Shown: positions 1 through 13,655, numbered from the stretch's first letter. The stretch: 64,000 nt of DNA from Alnus glutinosa (GCF_958979055.1 NC_084888.1:4420001-4484000), one strand, 5' to 3'. A program made the numbers and translations. The notes: a model not told the origin generated them from the letters alone.

Positions 1-1061
1 ATAGTTCGAACTCTTTGTTCTAAGACTGCAGAATCACGACATTATTGTTAGCCATAAAATGTCTTTGTTGAAGCCCATATTCAATTTGGGTATCTTTCTT
101 GGTGAAGTGTGATAATTCTGCTTCCTCTGTATTTTCTTTTTGCTTCAATCGTACAGCTCTATTATGCCTAACAATTAAAATACAATGGTTCGCGTCGTTT
201 TTTAAATGATGTGAATAGTGGCATAAACGACGTCAAAAAAATCAACGTCGTTTGTTAAGGGGTTAATGTTAAGGGTATACAATTGGTTGCGGTTGCAGTT
301 ATTTTGCCATAATTAACTGCAATAGCAATTGGGGTATTCAGATGTTCTCATTTCAATAACCGTAATCGCAACCAGTTTATCGGTTGTGTGTGTGTGTGTG
401 TTTTTTTATTTTCTTTTCTTTTTGCCTTAAAAGGAACCGGACAATTTCTATAACTTAAAATAAAAAAAAAAATAAAGGGAAGAAAGATGAGAAAGATAAT
501 GAGTTTTATCATTTTTCAAGAGGTAAATGCATTGTGTCAAGAGATCGAACCTCCAAATGAATTCCTCAAGTGGATTAATCTCTAAATATTGCTTTTAACA
601 ATTGTGTATTTTTCATGATAGATTGTCATACGGCATATACATCTTTTTATAGCGAAACGCTATAATTTATTTTATGAATGAAATTATTACTTTGTTATTA
701 AAATATCACCTAATATTGAAATGATTACAATTAATATCAAGCCATTATTACAAAATATTCCTAATAATATATAGATTGCAATTATTATATAATTAAGAAA
801 AATGCTTAATTGGTTTACATACTATAATATTTTTACCATAGCTAATTAATTAAGTTGAAAAGTTAAATTTTTTGTCAAATCATTTTACCAGTTATAAACT
901 ACCACGTCAATTTTTTGTACTTGTCACGTTAGGAAATAAGGTAATGATGTTGAAAATATTATGAGAATCTTATATCACTCCCTAAAGCTTTTTAATTTGG
1001 ACGCAATTTGTTCATATCTTACTCTTGAAGCACTTGCCTTACCTTATGAGTTATATGTGCT

Positions 1062-1232
1062 GAGAAATGATCCCTACACTCATTTCTCATAACAGTCCTA
1101 CAACAAGCTGATGTGGTTGGTAATATTTTATTATTTTTTATAAAAAGAAAACAAAAAAAATAATAAAATATTACCAGCCACGTCATCTTGTTGTGGGACT
1201 GTTGTGAGAAATGAGTATAGGGATCATTTTTC
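1062..1232. mobile_element. Mutator-type MITE, 171 bp
   Basis: The two halves are near-perfect inverted repeats of about 70 bp around an A/T-rich centre. The left end reads GAGAAATGATCC and the right end, reverse-complemented, GAAAAATGATCC. The element is flanked by the perfect 9-bp direct repeat ATATGTGCT at 1053-1061 and 1233-1241. A 9-bp duplication with long inverted repeats is the mark of non-autonomous Mutator-like elements. It has no coding capacity. Confidence 0.85.
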
Positions 1233-1474
1233 ATATGTGCTAGTTACGGGTAGAGGGTTATTATCCTCTTCAAATAAATTAATTACTTCTTATAGTTGAA
1301 TATAATATATATATTCAAAAACTAATTTTTATTATAAAGTTATTTACAAACATATTTGGCAATTCATTACTAGTGAAATAATTAAGAAAAATTGTTACAA
1401 ATTTGTAATACATTTAAAAAGGTATTAATTACAAACTGTCACGTCAAACTTATAAATAACGATATAGCTAACAG

Positions 1475-1477
<3 letters not shown>

Positions 1478-1518
<41 letters not shown>
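1478..1518. repeat. (TA)n microsatellite
   Basis: An uninterrupted TA run of about 41 bases. Confidence 0.95.
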
Positions 1519-1520
<2 letters not shown>

Positions 1521-3806
1521 ACTAAATGCTTTTAAGATGAAAGGTTTTTTATTGGAATTAATTTTGCTTTTCGGCCTAGACAAAGCACGAGTAATGTTTT
1601 CTGTATAACAAATGTACACATTTTGTACAACAAGGTTGATTTTTCAAGTATTTTGTTTTTTTGAAAAAAAAAATAAAAATTATTTCCACATCAAATTTAT
1701 TATACAAAGTGTGTACATTTGTTATACAATAAATATTATTCTGAAAAGCAAATTGGAAGGTCTTATTATTATTATTTTTTATTATTATTATTATTTTATA
1801 GGTCAAAACACTTAACTGTCAATAAATGCAAACTGTATATATAGTTTTTTAACTAAGTTTGTGCAGCAAAATACTGGGCCGAAGTGTAAAGTTACTGGGC
1901 CGAAGTGTGAAGGCCCATATTCTACACTGTCGGTCACTGGTAAAAAAAAGAAATATCAGATCCAACACCTTCGGATTTAGGGTCCCAAATCCATCCAACA
2001 ATCCATTTATTGAGCCTCCAAACTTTGTCCACACGGGGTCCACGGCAACCAAAGAAATGGACTGGGTTCAAATGGTTACACTTTTTATTTTTATATTCTT
2101 CTTTATTTACCTCTTTTATTCCAGGAAATCAGTGCCATTTGTTGAAGAAATAATTAAAAACAATATAAAGATTACGGTTTAACATTTTGTGAAGGTTGGT
2201 GCAGAGTTCCTTCCTAAATTGAATTTAAGATTTTAGCTGATTATGGAAGGAAATTAAGAAAAATGTTTGAATTTTTACAGCAATTCACTTACAAACTGCA
2301 GTCCATGTTAATATCACGCGATGTCACATGGACGAACAAATTTAATAATTAAATTTAACATGTAAATTTAATTGTTTAATATCTCTTTAGAAGACTGTTA
2401 TGCCAGCATATAAAAGACTTGTAATATAAATGTACTGTAATATATCTACCAGCACTCAAAAATTAAATTGTCTGATTACAATTCTATTTAAGTTTCTTGT
2501 CCCGAACAGTCTACGATTCTATAGCAGCCTTTTCTTACTAAATTATGGTAATGCTTTTAAGCGACGGAATAATTGGTACAATAAGCAAATAAGTAATTAG
2601 GCAATGAGTCAAAATAGATAATTTTATCTTTGGAAGGATGTATATGCCCATATCACATTTCATTTATACTCAGCATCGGAATATAATATCCTTAGAATAA
2701 CCTTAACCCAGTTGCCTTTGCAAAAAGAGTGACAAAGTCAATTGATAATATCAAATCACAATAAAAACAAATGCTATAGTTTTAAAATCAAAATCAAAAG
2801 AATGACGCATATTATCTCGATTAGGCCTTAGGGGGACCAAAAAAACTTTTAACTTTCATTATCCCTTTCCTAACTTTTTCAGGCCCATAATGTTGGGGTC
2901 ATTAAAGTCATTGTGCTCAACCACAACCTTGTTAACATTGAAAATAATGATCGAATAAAAAAGAAAAATTGCCATCTAAATGGTGGCATATTTCACAATT
3001 GGGTTTCACTTACCTTATTTAAGATGCGTTTAACATTGTGATTTTGTAAATAAAACCTACGATTTTAACTCAAACATTTTCAAATAGTCGCACATATTAA
3101 AATTTCAAACCTAATCGGACCTAAATAGGATAATTATAATGAGACCGTCAGAAGAATATTGAGTCCAGCAACGAAGAATATTCCAAGAATGACATCAACT
3201 TCATCTACCAATTTGCAACCGTAATTGCGTGGGTTGTTGGTCACCTTCCTCTCTTATTTAGGAAATCCAATGTCTTTTGCCAAACATTCAAAGACAGGCT
3301 TAACCGCACCCCTTGACGATTTTGACTGATCGCACACCCACTTTAATCCTCTTCTTTAAAGTTGATCTGATATTTTGATACAATGGACCTTCTTTTTTCC
3401 CTCTCTTTTCTTTAAAGCTCTTTTTTTTTTTTTTTTTTAACCAATCAAAGAGTTACCCTTTATTTTACTGTGGAAATAATTCAATATCAGCCTCAATTTT
3501 CTGGCACATCGAAGCAAATCTTGCAAAATATCAGTTCGTATCTCAAAAATAATTCTTCAAATTTTTACTCATAAAAAAAAAAATATATATGTTTGCTATA
3601 TACACCAGGCCACTTGAGGTGGCCAATCAAAGTCAGAATGCCAAACAAATATCTCTCTACATTCTAGTATTTACGATCAAAGGGATCACAATCAATTGTT
3701 AATGAACTAAACTCAATCAGAACCGTTAGATGTCATGAAAAATTGAAACATCTTCGGAAATTACTTTCCACTCCTCCTTCCTCTGCTCAAAAGTATCCAA
3801 TTCCGA

Positions 3807-4904
3807 TCACCTGACTGTGGCCCAACTCTCCGAAAAGGACCAATTGGGTGCGTCATCAGTCACCAGCTGCAGTAGCCGATCCAGCGGAGAACAAAAACGC
3901 GATGAAGCCGGCGAACCGAACCCCAAATTCGCTTCCCAATCAAATAATTTACCAGAATCCGGTGACGATACCGGCGAAGCCACAACTGAAGATTGCACCG
4001 AAACCCATTCTGAAAAATCGAAAGGACTTCTCGGCGACGAGGACGGCGTCGTTGATTCGTCTTTGTCTTGCAATGGAACAGTGTCATGATCATCATGAGC
4101 AGCAACGAAGGGATGGTCCAAAAGCATCTCAGCCGTCCATCGCTTTCTCGGATCCTTCACAAAACACTTCCCAAGAAAATCTTTCCCTTCAAAAGATAAT
4201 TCCTTTGGGACTTGTGGCACTTCTTCACCAACCCCAATTCGAAGCAAAAGGTTGCAGATGTTCACATGGGACCCAAAGCTCCACACTGGTTTTCCGGTCA
4301 CCATCTCCACCACCGCGCACCCAAGAGCCCAAATATCCGCCGGATATTCGTACTCGTTGTTGTTAACCGATTCCGGCGCCATATAAAGAGGAGTTCCTCT
4401 GATCTCGGCTCTGTTTTCTTCTTTGCTCTGTTTTTGCTGAGCTTTCTTTGCCAGCCCAAAGTCCGCGATTTTGATCGCTCCATTGTCGAACACGAGGATA
4501 TTCTGAAGCTTTATGTCGCAGTGAACGAACCCTTTAGCGTGAATTTCACGAAGCCCCAAAAGTATCGACTGCGCGTATCGCCGAACATCGGATTCGGGTA
4601 ACGAGCCTCCACGGTTCTTGACCTGATCGGCTAGACTGCCACTAGAGGCGTACTCCAAGAACACGTTGTACAACTCCTCGCCGTTCTCGACGCTGTGATC
4701 ATCTCCGAGGCACCGAATGATTTGCGGGCAGGTCGATAGCTGATCGAGTACTCGTTTCTCGCTCTTGAGCGACGCGGAGTTGCACAAGTCAGAAGATTTC
4801 ACGGCCATTAGCGGAGGCGCCTGAGCGGAACTTCTTCCGGGCATCGCTAAATACACGGTTGCGAAGCTTCCATGACCGAGTGGTTCTCCTCGAAGCCACG
4901 CCAT
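3807..4904 (-). CDS. MAPKKK19/20: MAPKKK, MAPKKK19/20 type
   Basis: Serine/threonine kinase expected to phosphorylate MAPK kinases in stress and ABA signalling; that role comes from studied relatives of the plant MAPKKK15-21 clade. The single exon encodes 365 residues, usual for this intronless clade. Visible motifs: glycine loop GHGSFATV at 10-17, ATP-anchoring Lys36 in MAVKSS, catalytic loop HCDIKLQN at 128-135 with Asp130, DFG at 148-150, and YMAPES with the APE triplet at 176-178. The catalytic loop has HCD rather than HRD, so this is a non-RD kinase, which I recall as a clade trait. After about residue 268 a Ser/Pro-rich tail shows no domain. The ATG at 4904 directly precedes the kinase fold. 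The choice of MAPKKK19/20 within the clade rests partly on the RALF34 and HEC neighbours. Confidence 0.93.
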   Translation of the reverse strand: MAWLRGEPLGHGSFATVYLAMPGRSSAQAPPLMAVKSSDLCNSASLKSEKRVLDQLSTCPQIIRCLGDDHSVENGEELYNVFLEYASSGSLADQVKNRGGSLPESDVRRYAQSILLGLREIHAKGFVHCDIKLQNILVFDNGAIKIADFGLAKKAQQKQSKEENRAEIRGTPLYMAPESVNNNEYEYPADIWALGCAVVEMVTGKPVWSFGSHVNICNLLLRIGVGEEVPQVPKELSFEGKDFLGKCFVKDPRKRWTAEMLLDHPFVAAHDDHDTVPLQDKDESTTPSSSPRSPFDFSEWVSVQSSVVASPVSSPDSGKLFDWEANLGFGSPASSRFCSPLDRLLQLVTDDAPNWSFSESWATVR

Positions 4905-5033
4905 CCTTGGGTTTCTTGGGCTTCTTTGAGGTTTCTTGCTCTGTTTTTGTCTTTGCTGTGTCTTTCTTTGCGTTGCTTAGTGGGAAAGAAAATACAAAAC
5001 ACAAACTGAGCATAAACGGAAAGCAAGGGAGTT

Positions 5034-5041
5034 CTTTTATA
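5034..5041 (-). promoter_or_regulatory. Possible TATA box of the MAPKKK gene
   Basis: On the minus strand the sequence reads TATAAAAG about 130 bp upstream of the ATG at 4904, a plausible position for a TATA box with a short leader. It is a sequence match only. Confidence 0.4.
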
Positions 5042-8000
5042 CTTAGGATTGTATTTTTTATTTTTTATTTTTTATTTCTTGATTGAAGGAGAAGCGGCTT
5101 CAATTCAAAGCTATGATTAAAGCACGTGATCCTCGATGATATTTTTGCTCAACGACGAGCTATTTTAGTTTGGCCCAAATAGTTTCAAAACGTGGTTTGA
5201 TAATAATGGTATATCCTTCAAGATTTTTACAAAACCCCACGCCGTTTGGATGGTGCCATGGGTCATGGGTGATGGCTTTTGCATCCTCTGCAAAATGACT
5301 AAACTGCCATCAGTAATTACACGAAGCAACATAGCAAATTTAAGTGGACATTTTTAACTGGGACAGAGATACTTTTGACATTTAAATATTAAATAATTTA
5401 ATTTTAATTTGTTTACTATAGTTGGAGTCTTTAATCAAAGAGCATGGACTCTTCTTTCTTCTTTCTTTTTTTTTTTTTTAATCATAATTCAGGCCTAAAA
5501 AACTTATATATATATATATGAAATAAAACAATTATTCTATTATTATTTGGAGCCTTATTTTATTGTGGGCCTTAAATTTTTTTGCCTAGGCAATGAACCG
5601 ATGCTAACTGTTTGATGAGACAAAACAAACTATGCAATTCATAGTCTCAATTAAAGTTGGTAGTTTTTTATAAGATTTGCAAATATGATTCAAATTCAAC
5701 ACAAAATTAAAAAATTAAAATTGTAAAGTTTAACACGTTTAATTAAATACGTCGAGTTATAATTAATCTTTATAATATTATATATTTGTCTCAACATAAT
5801 CTAAACTCGACATATAAACACGAGTTCCCACCCTTGATATCAAAGGAATTAATGCTGGGCAAGAGCATTCTTTTGATATAGATTTATATTATTATTATTA
5901 TTGCTAAAGTGAAAGGTGGCAAAAGGAGGCCATACTAGTTAAACTCCATGCAATTAATAGTTTCACACGGGGTAAATGCAATTCTCAATCATTGGCTTTT
6001 AAATGTGTTATAATTAACAATCGGAAAGACAATGAAATTAAATAGTAATTATTACTGTCATTATTATCTCTTGGCCATGGCTATCAAATTATTGAGATTG
6101 GTATGACACTGATCGATAATCGACCACCCCTCCTTGGAATAGGAATAGTACCCTCTTACATTTCAATAGTTTCTCATTGATTGCTGAGAGGGAATATAAA
6201 TTAAAATTCTACATTGGTTTCAATGGTTTGGGCCACAACAATGGCTTTTTTATGAGATTCCGAATTCCTTGTTCTTTTCTTCTTAATTTTTTCTTTCAAT
6301 TTTCTTCGTAAATTCTAAAGTTACTGTTTTAATGGTGTATTATTAAATCACTATATATTATAAAAGTTTGAGAAAACTTTACTTAACTTTTCCGAATTTT
6401 CATCGCATTTACAATTACTCATATAAACTTAAAAAACTCTTAATTTAGTATATACTTCTTTCAATATTTTTTCAATTTCACCCGTCTGTTAAATCTTAAT
6501 GAAAGAATGTCAAAATTCTCAAAATGCCCATCTATTTTTTTTTTAGAGAAAAAAAATTACAAAATTTAGGCGTTGCTCAAGATTTAACGAAATTTTAAAA
6601 AATAACGGTGTATGTATATATATACATATATAAACATGGGTATTTAATTTTAAGAATTTAATTTGATTCAAAAGAAAATCCTAAAAAAGCGACCACAATT
6701 CAAAAAGGTTAAATAAGATTTTTTTAAAAAGTTTTAACTAATAAAAAATCATGAACAATCATTTAATTAATATTTTAAAATTATGAGTGTATAATATCTT
6801 TTTATATCTTTTTGATCGGGTAGTTATATAAATAATATGTTGTATGTCGGAAGCATGAAACCTCTTTTAATCGCATATAGAAAATGAGTGGTGGCGAGAG
6901 TGCAATAAAGAATAGACCGATGATACTTGTATTGGAAGCGTTCGGTCCACGTGAGGTTTAATATATGGCCAAAAAAATAAAATCCACGAGGGTCATAACT
7001 GACACTCGGAAAACGTGGATTGATGTGGAAACAAATGTGTCCACCTCTTCTCTTTCTCCCCAGTCGTCAAAGAAGGTAGGGGCCTCCAATTTGTTCCTTC
7101 AAGAAATGAAAAGGTAAATTGAATTTCTCTGTTAGAAACTCAAAATAAGTGGTGGTTGAATTCCCTATTTAATTTCGGACCGGAAGGTAGGGGTCTCATA
7201 TATGATATCATGCTTTGTATGGGAGTCCGAAAGGCGTGTTTCATGTGTACTTAGCAACGTCCCACGATTTGGAAACCCTGTCCGACCAATTTTGTAACAG
7301 ACTCAAGAAATTCTGTAATTAGTCATATATGCGTTACTATTTCAATAAATCAATTACTTTGTAGATTTTTTTTTTTAGAATTATTTATAAAATCAAGTCT
7401 TATCTAATAAAGAAAAATTAGTGTGAGACTCTGCACATTTATGCTCTTTGTATACGAATGTCTTAATTAGAATAATTTCAGTTAGAGTATATTTGGGTGT
7501 CTGTGGGTATTTATAATAAGTGTGAGAATTGATTTTTCTCAGAATAGAATGGAGTTGATCCGGACGATCCTTTGAACGTGGGTCTCCCATTACTCGGATC
7601 GTGGGATCTCCACACGTTCGGATCGTGGGCTTTCTTGCACCCGAAGTGTGGGGTTCTACATGTCCGGCCTTTATGTCTTCACGCATCCGGATCGTGTGTA
7701 CCAACGTTCTGAAACAAGGGGTTGTTATGTGTCTGGAATGTGAGACTCAACGTTCTTGAAACATATTATGAGTGTATCGAGATCTCAATCTTTTTGTAGG
7801 CTTCTTGCGGATTACTTCTAGGTGGGTTTGGCTATGTCACATAGTAAATCATGCGATCCGACCTTCTTGGTAAATTGATGGGCCTGATTAATGGACTATC
7901 TAACCCATTTACTAACTATTGAAAATATTTCTAACCACGTATCAAATTCGCAAATCGTGCTAATTTTTATCACTTGTCGTAATTTTTTAAGGAGATACGA

Positions 8001-9379
8001 GATATCTGATCCCGAAACAAAGGAAAAGGTTACTTTAATTACAAGTTGGATAGCTACGTATGCACACCAGATTTTCTAAACTGTGAGCTACAGCTGATAT
8101 CAGCAAAAAGTGTGGCAGAAGCAGTGCGCGCTTGTCACTGGTGAGATGAGTGAAGGATTACGAGTTCACGTTTTTGGTCTGCCAACTTGAGCTGTCGCAT
8201 GTGCTCACGTTCTACGAACTCAAATATATATATGTCTGTTGCACCGTGTTTTCAGCCTTGGGACCCAACCTCAGTATTTGATAACTTACAGCAAAATTCA
8301 TGCATCTCTCTGCTTTTCTTTTCTCACTGAGTTGAGAAATATCACAACTGTGTAGGCAGCAGCCGTTTTTAGTTGAAAAGCTAGCCCGAATACCAAATCT
8401 CCACTCACGTGCTCCTAACTATCTTCGGTTGATGAATTCATTGAATTGGATGGCGCAGCCCACTTGGAGCTGCAAGTCTGCGACCTCAATTACCGTCACT
8501 TCAAACGAAGACGACAAGGGGCCAACGTCACATTACTGAAACATGGAGAAGAGATTGATAACGTGTCACATTTGCCCCCATCAATCTCTACCAATTTCTT
8601 CACATTAAAGGTGGGGGGAATCGCTGGATCTAAGGCATCCCATTCACTATTGAGTCATGTGCCTCGTATTTGCCACTCATAACAGAGACAAGGCTAAAAT
8701 TTATTGAGCTTCGCAATCTTCGGGATTTTCTGGGTTTCTAGTTGACATAAAGGCTAAAGCTGTTGAAATCAAATTAACTGCTCAGTAACAGCCGCAAAGT
8801 AGTTTATAGTTATACTCACGGATTTCTTCGTTCAATATCCTATTATTAAGCCCTGGCCAGTGGCCACCGTCCAGGCTTTTTAATACCAAGTCCACTTTAT
8901 ACCATTAAGAAATGGTATCAGGGACTAGAGGTCACTTTTCCCTTGAATTGACTATATTTCCTTTAATTTGTGGTTTAGATTTTGATACATTAGGGTAAAT
9001 GAAATTTTAATAGAGAATAGTTTAATCCAACCACACCGAATCCCCTTAATTAGTCATCCCCTCATCTTCCTCCTCCACTTTCAATCCGGACCCGGACCAC
9101 CATATATAATTGCTGACGTTACTATCACCACCACTAGCGTCAACTGCTAATCTCTAGCTCTTCTCCCACTTGGACAACACACTCCAACTACTCTATTTGG
9201 GCTCTAAGTTTGATTCGTATTTATATACGTTGGCTAGGTCAATCTGGGTCAGACCCATCTACCAGAAGAACTTCAATTTCAACATCACGAACAAGCTCAA
9301 TGAACGGTCTGTCCAAAACATTTTCAGTCTAGATGTGGCGTCCCCAATGTAATAGGTTCACAATCCTATAGTAAAAGTG

Positions 9380-9550
9380 ACAATTTGTGTTCATTTGTCG
9401 AGTTCGAATCGTGTCAAAGCATAGTATAAGATTATATAGGTCAATTTTAACTTGATCTATTTAATTAAACGAGTCAGACCTCTTAATCATAATTTATTTA
9501 TTTTGTGTTGGGTTTATATTGAATTCGTAAGTCATGTAAAAAATTGCTAA
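9380..9550. repeat. Dispersed repeat fragment, copy A
   Basis: Shares the phrase TTTAATTAAACGAGTCAGAC and the motif GTCATGTAAAAAATTGCTA with the region near 44500-44640. A weaker relative lies at about 5690-5840. It looks like decayed non-autonomous transposon sequence. Family and exact ends are unclear. Confidence 0.45.
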
Positions 9551-12194
9551 CTTTATTCTATAAATTCAGTACAAATTTAAAAAAAGTAATGATTTTAATA
9601 AATTAAAAAAGAAAAAGACAACAACGCAGTTCTTTGAATGAGCTTTCCTTTTATGCTTACTAAGAAGCGTAATATATGTGTCTTCATTTAATTAAGTCTT
9701 GAATTAGACATAAATTAGTTACATATCGGTTTAATATCCTTGCGAGTTGTAGCAAAATATCTGGGTCGGCGTCAAACCGTCAGTTTGGGAAACATATGAG
9801 AGAAATAGTGTGATTTGTCTCTTCTTGTTGAAGCTGACGTAAGCGAAGATGGTGGTGCCGCGTATGGTCAATAGCGATTCGCGAATACATGAACAGACGG
9901 TTCACGAGCCACCGAACAGAAAATGGTGCACCAAGAGGGGTCACGGCTCGTGGGTTGGGTCCCATTGCCCAGCTTGGGCTCATGTGGGCTTCAAGATGTG
10001 AGTGGTGGCCCACTAGCCAGCCGTGCTTCGATTTGACCCGCTAGATCACCTCTCCCGTGCATTGCTTCAAAACAAATGCTAAATTCTATATATGCGTTTG
10101 CTTTCGGCTTGCATTATTACTGGTGGGGTTTTCCTCTACAACTTGCCGAATGCTACGATGAGGCCCAGTTGGAATTCAAGGTTTCACCTGGACCCACCGA
10201 CTAGATTTCATCTATTCTTGATGGGGCTCCTCTTTTCAGATTTTCTTTATGATGTATGTACAAAATCAAAGGACGAAAACTCTAAAGGAAAAAGATTGTT
10301 AATATAGATAGCTCTATAGATTAAAAAAAAAAAAAATGTTGAATTTTCATGAACAATAAGTCTTCCTCGTATTTCAAATCTTCAATGTTTCAACATTTTC
10401 CGTAAAATATTTGACTAGAAAAGTCCATTTAATTTTTGTAAAATGATTTTTCTTTTTTAAAACTTTAAACTATTTTCTGAGTTTAAGCTTGTTTCTCCTT
10501 CTCAAATCGTTGGACCACCATTGGACAACCACCAGATTTTGCCAGAAGTCGCCGACCCTTTTTTACTGTGCGTATGAACCAAATGCAGAAAAACATTTTT
10601 AAAAAATTTTTGGTGAAAATATTGTCTGGCAAAAATTTTTTTACATCAAAACAAACGAAGCATAAGTCTAAATTAGCTTTTGAATAGATAAATGCTAGTA
10701 GTGCCATACACGTACTTGTGATGATCTAATTTTGGATATATATAATTGCTATACCAACCGTTATAAATTGTTATTTCAAGGGTAATAAACTATTCTTATA
10801 ATTTTATAAAATGCCAACTTCATAGATTCAATTTCGAATTTATCCATCTCTTCTGCTGTTAGGCATTTCCTGTTGAGTATTATTCGGGCACGAGGACAAA
10901 ATTGGGATGTTGCAGCCGTCGGCTGGCGGCTTAAACTGTTAAACCATGACATATGCAAGTCAAGAAAATTGCTTCACGTTGTTGAAGAATGAAGAGGGTA
11001 GGTATTGGTCCAAGTTCACCGGGCCAAGTTCAACGCTCAACTGAACGTACATGAACTTTCCAGGAAGCATAACGCAGCGCCTCCATCGATCAAAAGGTTC
11101 TTTTTTTTGGGAATATTCTAATATCATATTATGGATTGCCGTTCAGATTTAGTATGGAGACACGTGTTTCTTGTGTTATTAAACTTATAATACTATGAAA
11201 CCCGCCTCAATTTTTTATAACTGGACGCAACCGGCAAGCCAAGTCCGTTCCTGGATTGAGTGCTGAAGACTGGCCAGTAGAAACTAGAAAAGTAGGAACA
11301 GATGCCGCCGCTAATTGGGACGACTAAAATGGGTCAGTTTCTCTTCAGCACGATTAATTAACCAACCCAACAAGACTACTACATTAACACCAGTCAAATG
11401 TCTTTTTTTGATCGTTGACCGTATTGTAACATATAAGAACTGCCCCCTCCCAATCCATTAATCACCTTATTTTGATGTTATCTGTAAAATCTAATTCTTA
11501 ATCATAAAACAAATAACGTTTAGGGAATCATAAGCCCGATTCAGTTAGGTTCTAAACAATCTTTAAATAAAAAATAATATATATATATATAATAATGGTT
11601 TGTCCCATTCATTTGATTATCGTACTTTTCCTATTTTTTATTTTTATTTCCTAAACACCATGTCACCACCAAACGAGTTTCACGGTCTTAATAAGCAGGC
11701 TTAGAATAATGTTCGAAGAATATATTTTGGATATTTGACTTATTAGTCTGATATCAGAATTTTCTGTTGAGATTTTTTGCCTTTCGTCATACACAATATA
11801 AATATTTTTTAATATAGTTTGATATTATTATTTTATAATATTTAAAATTAATTTTCTCATTTCATTTTTATTCTGACCGGTCTCATATTACTATAAATAA
11901 CACAAAAAAAATATACACTTCATATTTTATATATTTTTCCTTATTTATTTCTACACAATAAAAATAAATGATGTTATTGTTATCATGTTATAATAAGACC
12001 GGATATTTTTGGTTAATGTTAAAAGCCCAACCAACGATCTGGGCTCTCGCTATCTGGACTCAAATCCCACTGGTCCTGTTTGAACACATGCAGTAACGGC
12101 CCATTTGTTCTTTCTCCCTTGTTCTGGGAGGAGCGATTGTTTCCATCAGCTAGATATGAATATGAATGCTTCTCCATGGTTCAGGAGTACATCT

Positions 12195-12724
12195 TGTTGG
12201 AACAGATTTCTATCTCGTAACGTGTGAATCTTTGATTCTGAGTGTTTTTTATAATTTGTAAAGTAGAACAAACAATATGTTAGAGAGGTTGTGGGGAGAC
12301 AAACCTCTCTCCGATGGCTAAGTAAGTGGACAATTTTAGAGAGTATTGAGAGTCGAAATTTTTGAGTATATTTTAGTATATATTTTGTACATGGAGTAGC
12401 AGCCTATATATAAGCACATGGTTCTAAGAATAATTGGAGTGCTCTGATGCACTTCTATTTAGAGTATGTTTCCCATATTGTGTGGATTCTCCGTATTATG
12501 TGAGATTTGGACTGATCTTCCAGCAGTTTAGTTGAGTATGACACTTACTCTTTATAGTATATTTGAATAATGTATCTTATTCCATGTATTCTGGATATAG
12601 CCCTTAAGGTGTTATAGAATTCTTAAACCCTAGTGACGGAGCGAGTCTAGTCGGGTTAGTCGGATCAACTAGCCCTAATTTGGGCATGGGCCCATTTAGC
12701 TTGAGGAATGATAGTTTTCCAACA
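12195..12724. mobile_element. Solo LTR, 530 bp
   Basis: The element starts TGTTGGAAC and ends TTCCAACA, a short inverted repeat with TG...CA ends as in LTR retrotransposons. It is flanked by the perfect 5-bp direct repeat CATCT at 12190-12194 and 12725-12729. A TATA-like stretch (CTATATATAAGC) lies near 12400. No internal retroelement domain or second LTR is next to it, so it is read as a solo LTR left by recombination. The intact duplication suggests a fairly recent insertion. Copia or Gypsy origin cannot be decided from the LTR. Confidence 0.8.
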
Positions 12725-13655
12725 CATCTCTCAGAGGTTTATCGAAGTGTCAGAAATCTTCTGTCTTAGTATCTTATAGTTCTAGCAAGAATTAATCAAG
12801 CCTCAATTTGGCTTTATGGTTTATATCTAGAACAATCAAATGCAGTTATGTTCATAATAGCAATGTTATTTAATCAACATAATAACATATAGCTGCGCTG
12901 AAACCCTGCTTTCAAATACTGAGGCAAGATTAAACCCTTCATGAGAAAATGGCCAGGGTTCCACTTCAGAAGGATGACCCATGACTCGAAAAAATATAGG
13001 GAAACATAAATGGACTTGGTTGAAAGCAGACCCCGACCCGGTCATCTATTATTTGTTAAATTACAACTTATCCCACTGATATAAAGAAATTCATTTAATA
13101 ATTTAATCTTTGCTTTACCGTCATTTTGGCAATGTGATAACAAAATATAAATTAATCCGCATCAAATTGGGGCTAGCAAGATGAAGGTAGGTGACAGCAT
13201 TGAGTAAGTTGTTGGGGGGGTAGTTGATGAAGGCAGCTGAAATGATACTACATGAGTAAAGCACACACAAAAAACTTATCTTGCCCATCAATCAGAGATG
13301 GATGCTATCTACTAAACACTCGCGATCGTGGCTCCCTGCCTTACAGAAATATGCATATAATTCCCAATTGAGGTATAGATGGAGATAAGTGATGACCTAC
13401 ACAATGAATTGAGCAAATGCCACAGATGAAAGGAAGATAACTCCATCCATAACCAAAAACCAGGCCAAATTTCCATACATATGCAAGCGTCTAAGCACAT
13501 TGTCTACATAAATGGATAATAATACCGACTAAGTAATACCCAAAACTCACACTACCCAGATGGCTTAACACTCTCAGCCCACACCCAACAAAACTCACAC
13601 ATACCCATTAACATAAATCGAATAAAAGAGCATTTCAAACCCAAATCGACCACTC

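Larger units (their letters stand above)
1..3806. other. Intergenic, no gene recognised
   Basis: AT-rich DNA with no open frame that resembles a known protein. It holds one small palindromic transposon (1062-1232), a TA microsatellite (about 1478-1518), a 21-bp tandem duplication carrying the motif ACTGGGCCGAAGTGT (1873-1887 and 1894-1908) and a T tract near 3420-3438. The part next to 3806 is the 3' flank of the kinase gene. Confidence 0.7.
4905..13655. other. Long intergenic stretch, no gene recognised
   Basis: About 8.7 kb. The left part is the promoter side of the kinase gene. A solo LTR lies at 12195-12724. Around 5690-5840 and 9380-9550 are decayed copies of a dispersed repeat sharing a TTTAATTAAA core; the second copy also has ACGAGTCAGAC, seen again near 44540. 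At 7560-7700 the motif CGGATCGTG recurs three times in a GC-richer patch that may be old LTR sequence, though no ends were found. Short open frames here resemble nothing I know. Confidence 0.6.

Noticed and set aside
7560-7740. Second solo LTR
   Set aside because: The repeated CGGATCGTG motif and a TATA-like patch hint at LTR sequence, but no TG...CA ends or 5-bp duplication were found.
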